Source: Lumnitzera littorea
Taxonomy: Eukaryota > Streptophyta > Magnoliopsida > Myrtales > Combretaceae
Direction: 5' to 3'
DNA: 64,000 nucleotides
Assembly: GCA_024138015.1 (NCBI GenBank)
Contig: JAMXBB010000008.1
Span: forward strand, 4,792,107 to 4,856,106
Made by a program: the position numbers and the translations under genes. Positions 23,421 to 36,426 of this stretch are shown here, piece by piece; within the stretch, counting starts at the first letter, position 1; every line of letters begins with the position of its first letter. The notes beneath the pieces are model-generated. The model saw only the letters and a list, made by a program, of their open reading frames with translations. It did not search any database and was not told the origin of the DNA.

Positions 23421-23514
23421 TTTCCCCACTTAAAATATTGGCATCTTCGGCAACATGTGCTGCAACTTGGATCTAGTAAAGAAGGTCTTTTAGTTGGCAT
23501 GATAAACTTTTTTT

Positions 23515-23750
23515 TTATACTAGCATGAGGTCTTCTTCTATCTCCCAATTGTTGTCTTCTTCACTACGACCTCTCCATTTCACTAAGTAATCTATGTGCT
23601 CTCTTCTAGAGGTGGAATCTTTAATCGTTCTCCCTACAATGATGTCTCTAATTACTTGACTAGGGTTGAACTTAATCTTGATATGCAACTGCTTGGACAT
23701 GTTGCGAGATAGGTCTTCTATGTCGAGATAATATGGATTTGAAACACTAA
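23515..23750 (-). pseudogene. Chromovirus integrase C-terminus with chromodomain (3' piece)
   Basis: The frame reads SNPYYLDIEDLSRNMSKQ, then RDIIVGRTIKDS and DYLVKWRGRSEEDNNWEIEE. The second part is a chromodomain, with its Tyr and two Trp cage residues in place, as found at the end of pol in plant Ty3/gypsy chromoviruses; it tethers integrase to modified histones. Its upstream half lies at 30544-31800, because an LTR (23751-30538) has inserted between the two. After the frame ends, the minus strand runs to a purine-rich AAGTGGGGAAAG near 23427-23438 followed by TGTTAAGG, a plausible polypurine tract and start of the 3' LTR. Confidence 0.88.
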
Positions 23751-25989
23751 TGTCACGACCCAAAATGGCTAATCACGACAATTGCCGTATATCATACAAA
23801 GGATTGGAGATTGATTTCTCTTTCAATTGATAACCCTTTATGTAATATATAAGGCTACAATTATAACTAACAACCAAGAGTTGCGTAGATGTAAGCAATA
23901 TCATTTCATGATAATAATAACAAACTAAAAAAATATAAAACATATCTATTTATATAGAAATTTACAGATAAGAAGTTTATAATATTTCTTAACTCAAACT
24001 GATATCATTTCATTACATAATAAGATTCATAATTCAAAATACACATTCATAATTCAAAATACACTATCATAAGTACACTTCTATCACATCTTACTCTCAC
24101 ATCAACCCTCTGATGTAAAACTAACCCCGAGCATGTGATGGCTCGACTCTATGAACAGATCAGTCTACGAAAAAAGACTATAGAAATATAAGCTAACTAA
24201 CTTAGTGAGATAATCCCCTCAACTATACAGCAATTAAGTTATACATCAATTAAATTCAATCAAATGAATGCATGACAATCATGATGCCAAACAAATACAT
24301 GTAGGTGACCAGATATTGCATGCAACTCAGATTTAATGCCTTCCAAAGTCAGGGTTAGAGATACATTGGCACAGTTAGATCCGGGTATTATACTAGAACT
24401 TATCTCATAACGAAACTCCGCATTTCATATTTAAAATGTAATAATATATCCATTCTCGATTTTAATTAAAATTGAGTTCTGCGTATGATTGTGAGTAGGT
24501 TTATGTGGCTCTCACTCACCCCTAAATGGAAGCTTTTAGACTCGACTCTTAGCTAGGCAATTGATGCCTCTAATGCCTAGTGATCCCGCGAGCCAAGGTA
24601 AGGCCATATTACACATGTGTATCACATGAATTTATAACAACAAGTAATTAACCTAAATATGACCTCTCGTTACCTTCGTATGATGTGAAGGATGGAATTA
24701 GTTATGCGGTGTATGATTATGCGTGTTTCGAGTTAGTTCCTTTAAGTTGAGTAAAATTAGGTCCTATTATTTGGTAATCAATAAGGTTACAGACAATTAG
24801 TTCATAGCGAATTTGCTATGCAACAATTAATATATTATCGTATTTTAAAGTAAATTCACTATCAACAAATAGTATTATACACAAGTATAACCCAATCCCA
24901 CACAATATTCAATTATTAATCACAATTTATATTTACTAATTACAAACATAAGCAGGTATGAAATCATTAGGAAAAACTCACTTAATCATGATTGACTTAG
25001 GGGTTGTAATAGTCCGATAGTAGCTTAGGGTCAAAGTCGAGATCACTTGAGAATAAGAAATATAGGAAATAGTAAGTTTAGAAATTTGAAGCTAAACTAC
25101 CATTGTAATTCGTATTGTTTACTTAACTTAGTTATTAATTTACATGAAATTGTCGCATCGAGTTTTTTATCGAATTGCGTATAACTTATTTGATTTATCT
25201 TGTATCCTTATGAACTTATAATCTATTTCGATCGTTTTCAAGTGTACTTTCTCATAGCGATGTGCATTTTGGACGCTGTAAATTGCAATTTGAACCTTGA
25301 TATAAAAATATTAAAAAATTTATTATTTTAATTTAAAAAGTTATAAAATATTAATTTAAGCTTTTTCTTAGTATATTTATGATTTTGAGAATTATTTAAA
25401 TCGTGTAATTGATAATTTTCTTATTTTAAGCTTATTTTACTATAATTACTTATTTTTACCTATTTTTGAGTTTTTAGAATTATTAATTCCATTTTTTTAT
25501 TTTATTATTTTTCTACTTAATTAATTAATTAATATTATTATTAATTACAAAAATTAATTAATTTATAACAATTGGTGGTGTGGCAACATGTGAGAGTGCC
25601 ATATGTCAAGCTTCCACATTTTTTTTTAGATTTTTCCATTATTTTCTATTTTACGGTATAAATATATATATAAATACTTATGATTACATTTTATTAAATT
25701 TGCTAATTTACTTAATCATTAAGTTTTTCTTTAAATTTACGGTATTTATGCATATATATATTTACTAACTTGCTTTATTTATTAAATTATTAATATATTA
25801 TATTGTATACACTATTTAATTATACTTGTATTTTTACATATATTTCACTATTCATATATGTATATTTATACGTATATGATATGTTATATATTAAATTATT
25901 CTATCCTCATTTATATATTATGTATAAGTATATTATACATTTATTTATAGTTTATATACTTATGTATATATAAGGTTGTATTATATACG

Positions 25990-28955
25990 TGTCATGCCCT
26001 GAAGCGGTAGAGTTATAACAGTCCCGCCGTATAAACCATTCTAAGATAGAAGCTGACCATACAGTCGCCATCTTAGACGTGATTTACACGAAGCGTCCAT
26101 GACTAACTTGCTTTTGAGTAAATAGTTTATAAATTAAATAAATTGTTTACTTATGAATTTAAGAAAAATAAATATTCATATTAAATTAATCTCAGTGTGT
26201 TTACAAGATTTACCAATCTAATCACAATCTAATTGAGTAATTTGTAAACTAATACTAAAAGTTTTAAAATAAATCTAACTAGAGAATGAATTTGGTATTT
26301 TGTTTACATCCTCACTCTCCAAAATCCCGTAGTTACTCGTGTCAAGGTGATTATAGGCCGCTTCATCGCTAGCACTTGCAACAACGGAATAAGGTTATCA
26401 ACCAAATTATTAGGTATAATGTATGTTTAAGCAAATGCCATCGCATGACATTGTTCGGCTCATCGTGTGATTAGAGAAATTATGCCTGTTTTAATCTAAG
26501 TCGAGGAGTTGTTGTTAATATAATAATTCGTGATCAAACTTAGGCTGGTGAAATGGAGATATTGCTCCTCCCATAACTACCTTCGAATCATTGACTTCAC
26601 CTTTGCTGCGACCTCTTCACCTGTTACTTAATTCGACTAAGAATGAAAAAGGGACTAATTATGCTATCCAGCACTATCCCTTTCAAAGAGGTCGGTATTT
26701 AGTCGAAGAATCCTAAGTTTCCCGTAACGGGTTGTCATGTAGGTTCAATTTATGTTTACGGGTCGTATATTTGATTAACTCCAATTTATGATGATCAATC
26801 ATTTCATACAAATAATACAATACAAGCTAAGCAGCAAATTAAAATCATATCATTAGCTCAGAATAAGCATAATCAAGCACAATTTCAAGCCTCCAAAATA
26901 CAACATTGTATTAATCCCAACTTATCTCAACTCCTCGCTTACTCGCTCGAGGTGGGACTCGTTCAGTCCATCGTTAATGATCCTTATAATGCTAACGTTG
27001 TCTCGGTTTTCATATAATTGTTATAAGTTTGTTTTATCCTATAATACTTATTATTATCTTTGCTTTAAGGTTTAATATGTTCAATTATCTAGGTTCTTAA
27101 ATCTTTTACAATTATTCTAGGTTTGGGTTTGAGTTTAGGTTGAGGTTCAGTTTCCACATCGATTTTTAAATTAGGTTCTAGTTCAGTTTTTAAATACAGT
27201 TTTATACACGAATCCTAGAAACTCGTTTGAACCTATAATGTGAATTTAATCACATTATTTTTGGGTATATTAAATACCATAATTACCTTTAGTTAATATT
27301 TTATTCCACCCGATACACTTAAATTCTTCTTAATATATCGAATTTATTCCTAATGTGATAAATTTTTATATTTTTCATATAATTACCTAAATTTAAGTTT
27401 TCTATTAAATTTATTATATATTCCTATTATTTATATAATATCAATTTTTATTCTAATATCTTTTATTTATTATATTTCTAATTTTTTCATATTATGCATT
27501 ATTACCTATTATGTACATAATACATATCTAATATTTTTATCACTCCAATTATCATCTCCCAACATCAATTAACATCTCAAAATATATAAATTCATCTTAA
27601 ATCAGATTTTACACCTAATTACCCTAATTTATAAAATTAACTTAAAATTTACTATTTTTCCTTATTATTTATTTACTATATAATTACCCTAATAATTACA
27701 TCTAACACTTTAAATGCTACAAGTATTATACTTCATCAGATTTCAACATCCTAAAACATATAATTATTCACTAAATCAGTAATTAACCATTTAATTACTT
27801 AATTAATCAAAATAACCCATTTTATGCATCATTTTAAGGCCTAAAAATTATTTAAAAATTTCAAAAATTAATTTTTGGAAAAGGACTTCATGGCACTATT
27901 CTATATCATCAAGTAGTCTACACACAAATTTTGAGTTTAAAACTACACTCCTAAACCTATTTATTTCTAATTCTAATTATGTCAGGTTTTGTTCAATTTC
28001 TTAAGGATCATATATCACGAGACATATTTTTATCAAAATAATATTTTTCCTAAAAACTAAATACAAAAATATTCAAGAATAACAATTTTTATAATTTTCC
28101 AACTTATTTTGATATTTTTAATAATTTAAGAAAAATTGGGTAGAAATCAAAACTCATTAGAAATGGTGGCCATGGGTGTGTCGGCTCATCTAGGTGTTGC
28201 CACCACTGTGTGGTGGTGGTGGTCGTTCACTCTTAATTGCTTGTCGGGTTTGGGTTCTCTTTAGAAGTCTTAATTGCACAGTTTTTTTGTAAAACACTAA
28301 TTTTCTCTCAATTTCGCCTCTCTCTAATTTTCTACAATTCTAGACATCCAAAATGAGCTTCTGAAAAATTTGGGGTATTTATAGAGGTCTTGGGAAATTA
28401 TTGTACATTAATTTGATTAAACAATTACTTTATCTTCTTCTAATTTGCCTTTTTTGTTGTTCTAATTTGATTGATTGAATTTTTTCTTCTTTTCCCCAGC
28501 TGCCACGATCCAAATCTGGATCATTCCTTATCTTTTCTGATTTTTCTTTATTTTTCTTTAACTAATTATGAATTTTCTTCAATTATTCAGTATTATTTTA
28601 GCACATTTCGTATATTTTAAGTAATTACGCGTATTTTTACCTACATGTAAATTCATATATAATACAAATAAATATTGCTAAATATTGTTTAGGTCATTCT
28701 ATGATTTTTAGTATACATATAATTTATCTCTAGCAATTTGTTAGTTATTGAAATGTATTTTACATATTTCTGATAAATAATTAGTAATATACTTAAAACT
28801 TAAAAATTTTATATTCTTTTATTTTATTACTTATTTTCCTAAATTCAATTTTACAAAATCATTTTTACCAATATTTCTAACTTTACTTTGTAATTTAGGC
28901 TTGATCGGATCCTTTAGCTAATCGGAATCCTAAGTAGCTGATTGTGGGGCTTACA
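25990..28955 (-). repeat. Solo-LTR family copy E (2.97 kb), nested in LTR H
   Basis: Starts TGTCATGCCCTGAAG and ends GTGGGGCTTACA, both family termini. The minus strand carries the TATA box CTATAAATA (28384-28376), then the CAGAAGCTCATTTTGG block and a CCACCAC-rich run near 28205-28222. The donor position has become GAGATAAG, and the acceptor/micro-exon part is rearranged. Flanks are ATACG and ATATA, only a 3-of-5 match; the right flank is a TA microsatellite that may have mutated since insertion. Confidence 0.82.
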
Positions 28956-29620
28956 ATATATATATATATATATATACTAAAATATAAATATTATTAATAA
29001 TATGTATATATACATATTCACGTCAGCAACATATATATATACACACATACACATATGCATATATATAGAAAATACAAAATAGGTATATGTGCATATATAT
29101 ACATATATATATATATACAGAATTATATAATACATGTATCTACACATTACATACTAAAACAAATACTATGTACATATACACTCATATATATTCACGTATA
29201 TATACATAACTAATTAAGTAAAATACTAAATATATAAGCATGTATATAAAAGAAATATTTAATATACATACATATACTATACGTGTATATCTACATATGT
29301 CATATACAAAATACTAATTAAACATATATATATAACACACACACATACATATGTATAAGAGTACACATGTAGAAAAATAAACATACTATACTACTATTTA
29401 TATTTATATACGTATACCGTATATACCTACTCCTAAATACATAAGTATATACATAAATAAAGATACATACTTAATACACATACATGAAGGAAATACATAA
29501 TACACATATATTTATCAACTCATGCATACATATATGTACATGTAATATATAACAAAATACTTAGTATATACATATACATACTATATGATATATATATGTA
29601 TAAGTAAAATAAATATACTT
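28956..29620. repeat. Cryptic TA/CA-rich simple-sequence tract
   Basis: About 660 bp made almost wholly of TATATA, ACATAC and ATACATAT phrases with few G bases. It belongs to LTR H; matching but shorter TA-rich sequence is found left of the nested copy E at about 25640-25985. Confidence 0.85.
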
Positions 29621-30543
29621 ACCTAAATTTTTTGATAATATTGTGGTTGAATTTCTTTAGTTTTCTTCTTCCTTTTTCTTCTTATTCTTGTTCTTGTTCT
29701 TAGTCTTTTTTTTTTTCTCTTCTTTTTCTTATTTCGATTGTATGTGTGTAATCTAGTTTTTCTTTTTTTCTTTTTCTAATTTTGGTCTTAATTCCAAACG
29801 TGAAGAGTAGCAAATATGGATAGAAAAGAAGTGAGCAAATCCTAATAGATTAAGCATTAATGAGGATAAGACATTTACTTTAGATAATTGTCCTTTATTC
29901 CTTAATTATTGGATCCTTTTACAAGTGAAATTAGCACATGGGTTGCTAAAAAAAATCAGCTACAATATCACGTAGAGGAGAAAAAAAATAAGAAAAAGAA
30001 AAAAAAAAGAAAAGGAAAGAAAAAGAAAAATAAAAATAACTATATGTAAATTTTCCAAACATAAAAATAATAAAAATAACGTTTATAAATTAATTTTGAA
30101 ATTTTATGAAAATTTATCAATTTAATTAATATCCGTTACGATTATAATATTTACGAACTATTTTGACGTTTTCGCTAAAAGTTTTACGCAATTACACAAT
30201 TTAGTTGATAATTGTAATTGACCATGATTATATTACTATTAAGTAATATTTAATTATTTTATAAGTTTAAAGTTATAGTTTTAGGATTTCGATCAAGCTC
30301 GGGTTCGATTTCGATCAAGCTCGGGTTCAATTTCGATTATTTATGCGTACATCGTAGTTAGCATTTTTATACGTGGTTTAAGTTTCGATCAAGTTTTAGG
30401 ATTTTTATTATTGATACTATATTCGATTTCTAAATTTAATAAAAAAATTTATCATTACTTACTTTATCAACTCATGATAAAGATTAGGACATTTGAACTT
30501 AAATTAGGGTTCAGACTACTGATTATACAGGATTTACAACTAA

Positions 30544-31800
30544 CATGAAAAATTGGATGGACCTTCAACTATGTAAAGGGGTCAATCTTGTAAGCTACTC
30601 TTCTAATCCTTGAGTTGATAAGAACTAGACTAATATACCTTTGAATCAATCTTGTATCCTTGTTCGGTAGTGTTCTGATTTGTTCAAAAAGATGCTTTAT
30701 GAGGACTTAGTCTCTAACATTGAACTCTCTTGATCTACAGTATTGAGCTGTTCACCTCTTTATCTTCTTAGAAGTATTCTTAAGATAAGCTTTCACAACT
30801 TGTGAACTTTACTTTCAATCTCTAGTAAACTAATAAGCTTTTAATGGAGAAGCGAAAACCTCGGAACACTAAAATTAGGTTAAAAGTGGATTTTAACCCA
30901 TTGAGTAAACTAACCATGAACCATAATTATATATTAAATGTGGCTCAGTAGTCAAGTAACCTAAGAACTTTGGTATGAACAATGATTGATCTTGAGCTAT
31001 TGATTAAGTAAATTTAAGAGCCTTGATTTGGAGATTATAGATCATTAAATTATACTAATAAGAACCTCAATATACTAATGGATGCCACAATAATTAAATT
31101 AAATTCTTGATAAGTTCTAAGGAAAGAAGAGATAACACTTAACTCAATGTTATTTCGTAAACCGATTTTTCTATTATATTCATTACCTATTTATAGGCAT
31201 AAAATAAGGCATAAGAAATCTAGGAAATATCCCTATGAAAAGAAACAAAATAAAAAAAAGAAACTAAAAAGAGAAACAAATCAAGAAGTTTTCTTCAAAG
31301 TTGATTATCTAGATTCTAAAAATGAGCTGAATTATTGTAATTTGAAAATTGACTTAGATATTCAACTTGGGCTTCTTGATCTCATAACAATACATACACT
31401 ACTCTTCGATATCTCCTTAGGTATGGTGTATCCATTATGTGGGGTAATAGTGTTTCTCGACTTGTGATGATCTCCATATGGCTGTTGCTAGAGAAAGAGT
31501 TTCATTGGATGTTAAAACAGAATTAGGTGATATTTAGCAAATCAACCAAATTCTTTTGGTTGGCACCGAAAAAATGTAAAAAATATTCCTTGAGCAAGTC
31601 ATTGAATCTCTCTATATACTTGTTACTTCGCGGATGGTAGCTAGAGAATATGCTTAACTCGAAACCTAGGAGGTAGAACAACTTTATTCAAAACTTCTAC
31701 GTATACCTGACATGCCCATCACTCACGATGTTTTGAGATACTTCCTAAAACTTTATCACATGCTTAAAGAAAAGTTAGGTTATCTCTTTTGCTTTTGAAA
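30544..31800 (-). pseudogene. Chromovirus integrase, core and C-terminal region (5' piece)
   Basis: On the minus strand, about 31800-31400 gives the end of the catalytic core: FSSYHPRSNKYIERFNDLL, with the catalytic Glu kept, then FLHFFGANQKNLVDLLNIT and LLPHIMDTP. About 30860-30544 gives the C-terminal part: AYLKNTSKKIKR, REFNVRD, TRLIQRYISLV, VAYKIDPF, KVHPIFHVS. The last codons run straight into VSNPYYLD at 23750 if LTR H and one ACTAA are removed, so both pieces were one gene. A stretch of about 530 bp (30860-31390) has no integrase similarity and is probably another insertion. On the minus strand it holds a GCCTATAAATAGG TATA-like box near 31185-31200, suggesting a small LTR. Several stops make the gene dead. 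Confidence 0.85.
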
Positions 31801-31959
31801 TCTTCGTAATAGAAATGAAGGTTACATAACTATAAAACCTACGAACAAAACTCGTACACACAAGTTATATTTGTTTATATTTTAAATCTATAGTTAAGAT
31901 TAAAATAAAGATATGTATATAAGTTATAATTATATATACTTTCGTTGCCTATACACTGT

Positions 31960-32815
31960 GGTTGTGCAAGCAGGGTAAGCTAAAAAATTTTAACCTATTT
32001 AAATACAAGCTTTTCTAACTCGCCCTGCTTAACCTATAGGTCAAAACGGGAGAACCCGCGAGTTGGTTTATTTAAGTGCATTTTGGGTTTAAGGGTTTAG
32101 TTTTTTACAAATGTAATTTTTATTTATTTTATTTTGTTTCAAAACTTATTTAATAGAAATGGAAGCATTGCTACATGTTATGCTCATATCCAATTAACTA
32201 TAATATATTATTCAATATATCGTACAATAAAAAATGTGTTTATTATTAACTATTTGTAATAGGAAATAATAAACATAGTATATGGTTACTTTATATACTA
32301 ACTTATATAGAATATTCAAAATAATTATATAATAAAGTTGATCATCATATTAATATCGTAATGCATACGTTCATCATTATTATGTAAAACTAATTATAAA
32401 TATGATTTGATATATTATTAAATAAGTCCAAAAAATAATTTACTTCTTTTGTTTTTTCATTTTTATGAAATATATAAAGTCGATGCAAATATATGTATAT
32501 ATGTTATGAATATATTTAAAAACAAAACGAAAATTAAATATTATAGTAAGTAAAAGGTAAATATAAACATTAGAATCGATAAGATCGTGAGTTGCAATTT
32601 ATAGTTTGCAAATATTCTATATAATATATTCATAGAAAATAAAGAATAATATAATTTATAAGTTAGACTTTTTTAACCCATTAATCCGCTATAAGACAGC
32701 TTAACACACATATGTAAGTGAGCTAAAATAAACTAGCCCACTTAACTCATGGGCTAATATGGAGTGAAATAGGTTAGTTCATTTAATCCGTTTACATAGC
32801 TTTATTACACAAGCA
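31960..32815. mobile_element. Possible hAT-like non-autonomous element
   Basis: Both ends hold clustered AACC / GGGTTAAG / TAACCTA / CTTAACTCATGGGCTA motifs, and the left GTGCAAGCAGGGTAAGCT is roughly inverted at the right as ATTTAATCCGTTTACAT. The middle is AT-rich and non-coding. Similar motifs occur at 1129-1195 and 1850-1975. Termini and 8-bp duplication were not resolved. Confidence 0.4.
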
Positions 32816-33409
32816 TGTTCCTTCATCGTATATATTTGAGGATAAATTATGAATACATTATTTGTTTTAGTACTTTTACAAATAGCTAACCTTTGTCGTT
32901 ATTTTTAACGATTAGCTAAACCGAAATCTCCTCCATCCGGTCTCCGTTATTTTTGCCGTTAAGAGCTTTTATTTAAATGCGGATCGAAACACCTGTTTTT
33001 CCTGAAAAGAGTAGATCGAAGGCACGGTAATGAATTTCAATCATGTCTCTCGCATAATCTTTTTACTTAAAATAAAAAGAAAAAGGACAATAAAAAATTG
33101 AAATGAGCATCCGCATCATCATCATCATACACACACACTCTCTCTCTCTCTTTCTCTCTACTAATAGCTCATAGCCTCCGATACACGATGACAGCTCCAT
33201 CTATTGAATATGAACAAGAATGTAACAATGCATTGCAACTTAACTAAGACTGAACAATAATGTAACAACATGGGTTGATCTGGGGTTTCAATCTTACAAG
33301 GACCTACTGTTTTTAGGGTTTTAATCCACTATATAATAGGAGTTAAAAGGTTTTGGGTTGACAAATGGGGGATTAGGGTTCTAACGAGTGCTTCCCCCTC
33401 TTCTGTTCA
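32816..33409. other. Non-coding stretch, promoter-like at its end
   Basis: No gene. It includes a CATCATCATC / ACACAC / (CT)n compound simple repeat at about 33110-33160. The last 80 bases contain CACTATATAATAGG (about 33328-33340), a TATA-like box upstream of the orphan exon. Confidence 0.5.
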
Positions 33410-33497
33410 ATGGAGATTGTTCGAGCTTTGACTGTTTTTGGGTTTCTCTATCTTATCACTCAATCAGTCACGTCACATGGAACAAAAATAAAAGCTG
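33410..33497 (+). pseudogene. Orphan first exon encoding a signal peptide
   Basis: ATG at 33410 opens 29 codons, MEIVRALTVFGFLYLITQSV followed by TSHGTKIKA, then a donor-like CTG/GTTTGT at 33498. Residues 1-22 are a good signal peptide (charged start, hydrophobic core, small residues before a cut). The mature start TKIKA-G resembles the N-terminus of GH18 class V chitinases (IKAGYW...), whose next exon would supply YW; this is a weak resemblance on few residues. A TATA-like box is about 75 bp upstream. I see no matching second exon in the next 3 kb, so this is either a broken gene or a chance frame. Confidence 0.35.
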
Positions 33498-33660
33498 GTT
33501 TGTATTTGCTTTCAAGTATTTAACGGCAAATATAACAGAGATACAACAGAAGGGAACTTGAGTCACCTCATTGTTAAGGAAAATAACATAAAACTACGAA
33601 AATACTGGTCATATATTTGTACTTTATCCTTAATCAATTCTCTCCGTACTTTATGCCAGT

Positions 33661-33691
<31 letters not shown>

Positions 33692-36426
33692 CGAAACACG
33701 TGTCTATCGATATTTTAAAAAAAATTATATAATTATAAATTATATAAAAAATATTATAAAAATACAAACTTTATATCGCATATTAGAAATGTAACACTGG
33801 TATTAGTATATTATCGCATTTCTTAGTCCAACTTAAAAAAATTAAAATGCTACAAAGTACTATATTGTATTTTGCAAATATAATATATTTGTATTAAATT
33901 ATTATCGTATTAGATAAATTAGATATAGCTTTGGTTTATAATAAATTATATCGTTTTTTTTATATCATACTTAAACGAATATAACTTTTGATTTAAGAAG
34001 AATTTTTTCTAGGGATTGATTTTTGAGTATTATAACATGGCAATCCGAGCTTGCTGGATCGATGTCGTTTTAGACTTGAAAAATATTCTTTAAGACCCGT
34101 ATTTTGGTAAATTATTATGCAATTTGTATTTTTTTAATTTTTATAAAATTTTAATGATAAACAACTAATTCTCTCTCTCTCTCTATATATATGTTGATGT
34201 GTAAGTGTTTGTTCATGTACGCTGACCACAAACATTTCATGTACTATTTTCTTGTCAGGAGCTAGTGCAATTAGGTGAAGCTTGTGAATGGATATGGCAC
34301 CTATATAAACATATATAATGATATGTGCTAGTATTATTAAATCTTCCGAAGCTTATGTTTGTTTTATTCATATTATTCTAACAAGATACCTATCATGAGA
34401 TTACTAATGATATTTAAATATATATTAATAATAATGAGTTTATATTTATATATGTTAGAATTTTATAGATATTTATGGATTCACGTGTAGGATTATCGAT
34501 ACTCATTGTGACATTTGCATGTTCAGTTATTGGTCCATGTGGGTTTGGGTTGAGTTCTCTGATTTCCACTTCTTGTCCTCTCTTCTACCACGGTCGGTTG
34601 GTCTTTAGGCCAACATTATCTTATCGTCGGGCCGGATAGGGTAGGCGTGTGGGTGTGGTTTAGGCTTTTGGGACTTTCAGTGTTGGGCCTCTTACAGTGG
34701 TCCTTTTTAGCTCCTTAGTCTAAGGTCCATGGCCGAAATTTCATGAGGCTGAATACGTGAAGCTTTGAGGTCATTTTATGTGATAATCAATTTAATTATA
34801 AATTTTTTATTTAGTGCAATAGTGAACATGTGTATTTATATATAATTGTATCTTGATTATTTTCTGAACCCATCGTATGGGTCGAAAAGTTCTTTTAGAC
34901 TTTGTGATAACCATCGGTTCTGCAGACAATATTATCTATTTTAAATCAAAGTTTAAAGAAGTGATCCGTATGGTTTATCTCAAAAAATTAAGTTTATTAA
35001 AGCTTTAACTTAGTAAAAATATATCATCATTAAAGGCAAAATATGCTGCTAACAACTATTATAATTATTAATATAAAATATAGTAATAATTATCTCATAT
35101 CAGCCAAGAAGCAATAATAAGGATGATGTACCTCAAAATATAGGGAACAGAGACATGTGGATTAGCAACGATAGAGATGTGCATTTATATATAATATTAT
35201 TACTATATTTCTACTGCAACCTTTCAACGAACATATTTCTACTGCCACCAAATTTGCTTGATTCTCATTATATAAAGCGTGAAATAATATAGCAAATCGC
35301 TTTAGTGATGCTGTTATTGTTAATCCATCATTAGTTTCTAATTTTTTTTCCAATAATTGTTATTTATCTAAGTAGTGGATTACACTGTTAGTTAGTTGTG
35401 GTAGTTAAATGTTTTACTACCTTTCAAATATATTTAAATTAAACTTTATCTCCAATAAAGTTTATCCTTTCTTTACGACTCATATCACTTCAATTTTTTT
35501 GCTCTATTCTCTGCTGTCATTTTTCTAAAAAACAACATAATAGTAGATGACTGATCTGCTTACTAAGGGTTAACAATCTAAAGAGTTTGGGCACGTTGTT
35601 CATATGGATGTTGTTTTGATGATATAATAGTTTAATGGGAGACTTGTTTTCAATTAATAGTAGATTATATTCTATTTTATTTTTATAATTAACTCATATA
35701 AGGATTATAATATTGTTTTCAAATAGTAGCATAACCAACATGGCTTGTCCTACCAGAAAGTTATATAGCGGGTTATCTTCCTACAATTAAGAGGTTTAAT
35801 TTTTTTTTTCCAAACAATTAAGAGTTAATACAGCAAATCATTACAAATTATTTAATAAACATGTATATAAATACATATATATATTTATTTAATTTAAGTC
35901 ATCCTATAGCTTACTTAGAAATAAATGTTCCACAGTATTGATAGTTTATCACGGCCGTAAAATCAAGCATCCATCTCAGCACGATAAATAATACACCCCT
36001 CCTAATAACAGATGGAGATTTCATCAACATTATAATCATAAAATTTCTGTGATCTCATTGTTATTATTACTTTAGTATTATATTATGTATAAATTGTTGT
36101 TTAAAGTTCCATATCCACAGTACATGCTATACATACATACATACACATACGTACAATATATAAATATATAGCATTAATTATATGTAAACCCAAACTCATG
36201 GTTAGTGTCATAAATAATGCTTTGAGACTGAAAATTATTTGGATTTGAATAAAAATGCAACCATTATAAATAACCAAAAGCCATACAATCAAAATATTGG
36301 AGAGTAACCTTCTTTCGAAACAGGTACAAATTAATTGCTGAGATTAACTTTTATTTCTGGGCATTACTACATAGAAGATAGACAAATGTTGATACATTTG
36401 AGGAACATCAACTAGAATTTTAACTT
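33498..36426. other. AT-rich intergenic stretch downstream of laccase
   Basis: No gene supported. It holds a (TA)14 run at 33663-33690 and a CT/TA patch near 34170-34190. A GC-richer block at about 34480-34740 (GGTCCATGTGGGTTTGGG..., GTCGGGCCGGATAGG) looks like an old transposon fragment, but I cannot classify it. Confidence 0.5.

Larger units (their letters stand above)
23751..30538 (-). repeat. Solo LTR of a second, related family (H), split by copy E; TSD ACTAA
   Basis: Starts TGTCACGACCCAAAATGG and ends GGATTTACA, with perfect ACTAA duplications at 23746-23750 and 30539-30543. Subtracting nested copy E (25990-28955) leaves about 3.8 kb. On the minus strand it keeps a donor-like AAGTGAGT (GT at 24981-24980) and acceptor-like TTTTTTCGTAG (AG at 24166-24165), 817 nt apart, so it shares the intron-like layout of the 3-kb family though the sequence is largely different. 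It sits inside the chromovirus integrase reading frame. The flank after nested copy E is an unusually long TA/CA-rich run. Confidence 0.88.

Noticed and set aside
31147..31467. 106-codon plus-strand frame rich in Lys
   Set aside because: It crosses the boundary between an unidentified insertion and the antisense chromovirus integrase, so it is a chance frame.
33558..33794. 78-codon plus-strand frame after the orphan exon
   Set aside because: Built around a (TA)n microsatellite and AT-rich DNA; no domain and no link in frame or splice signals to the orphan exon.
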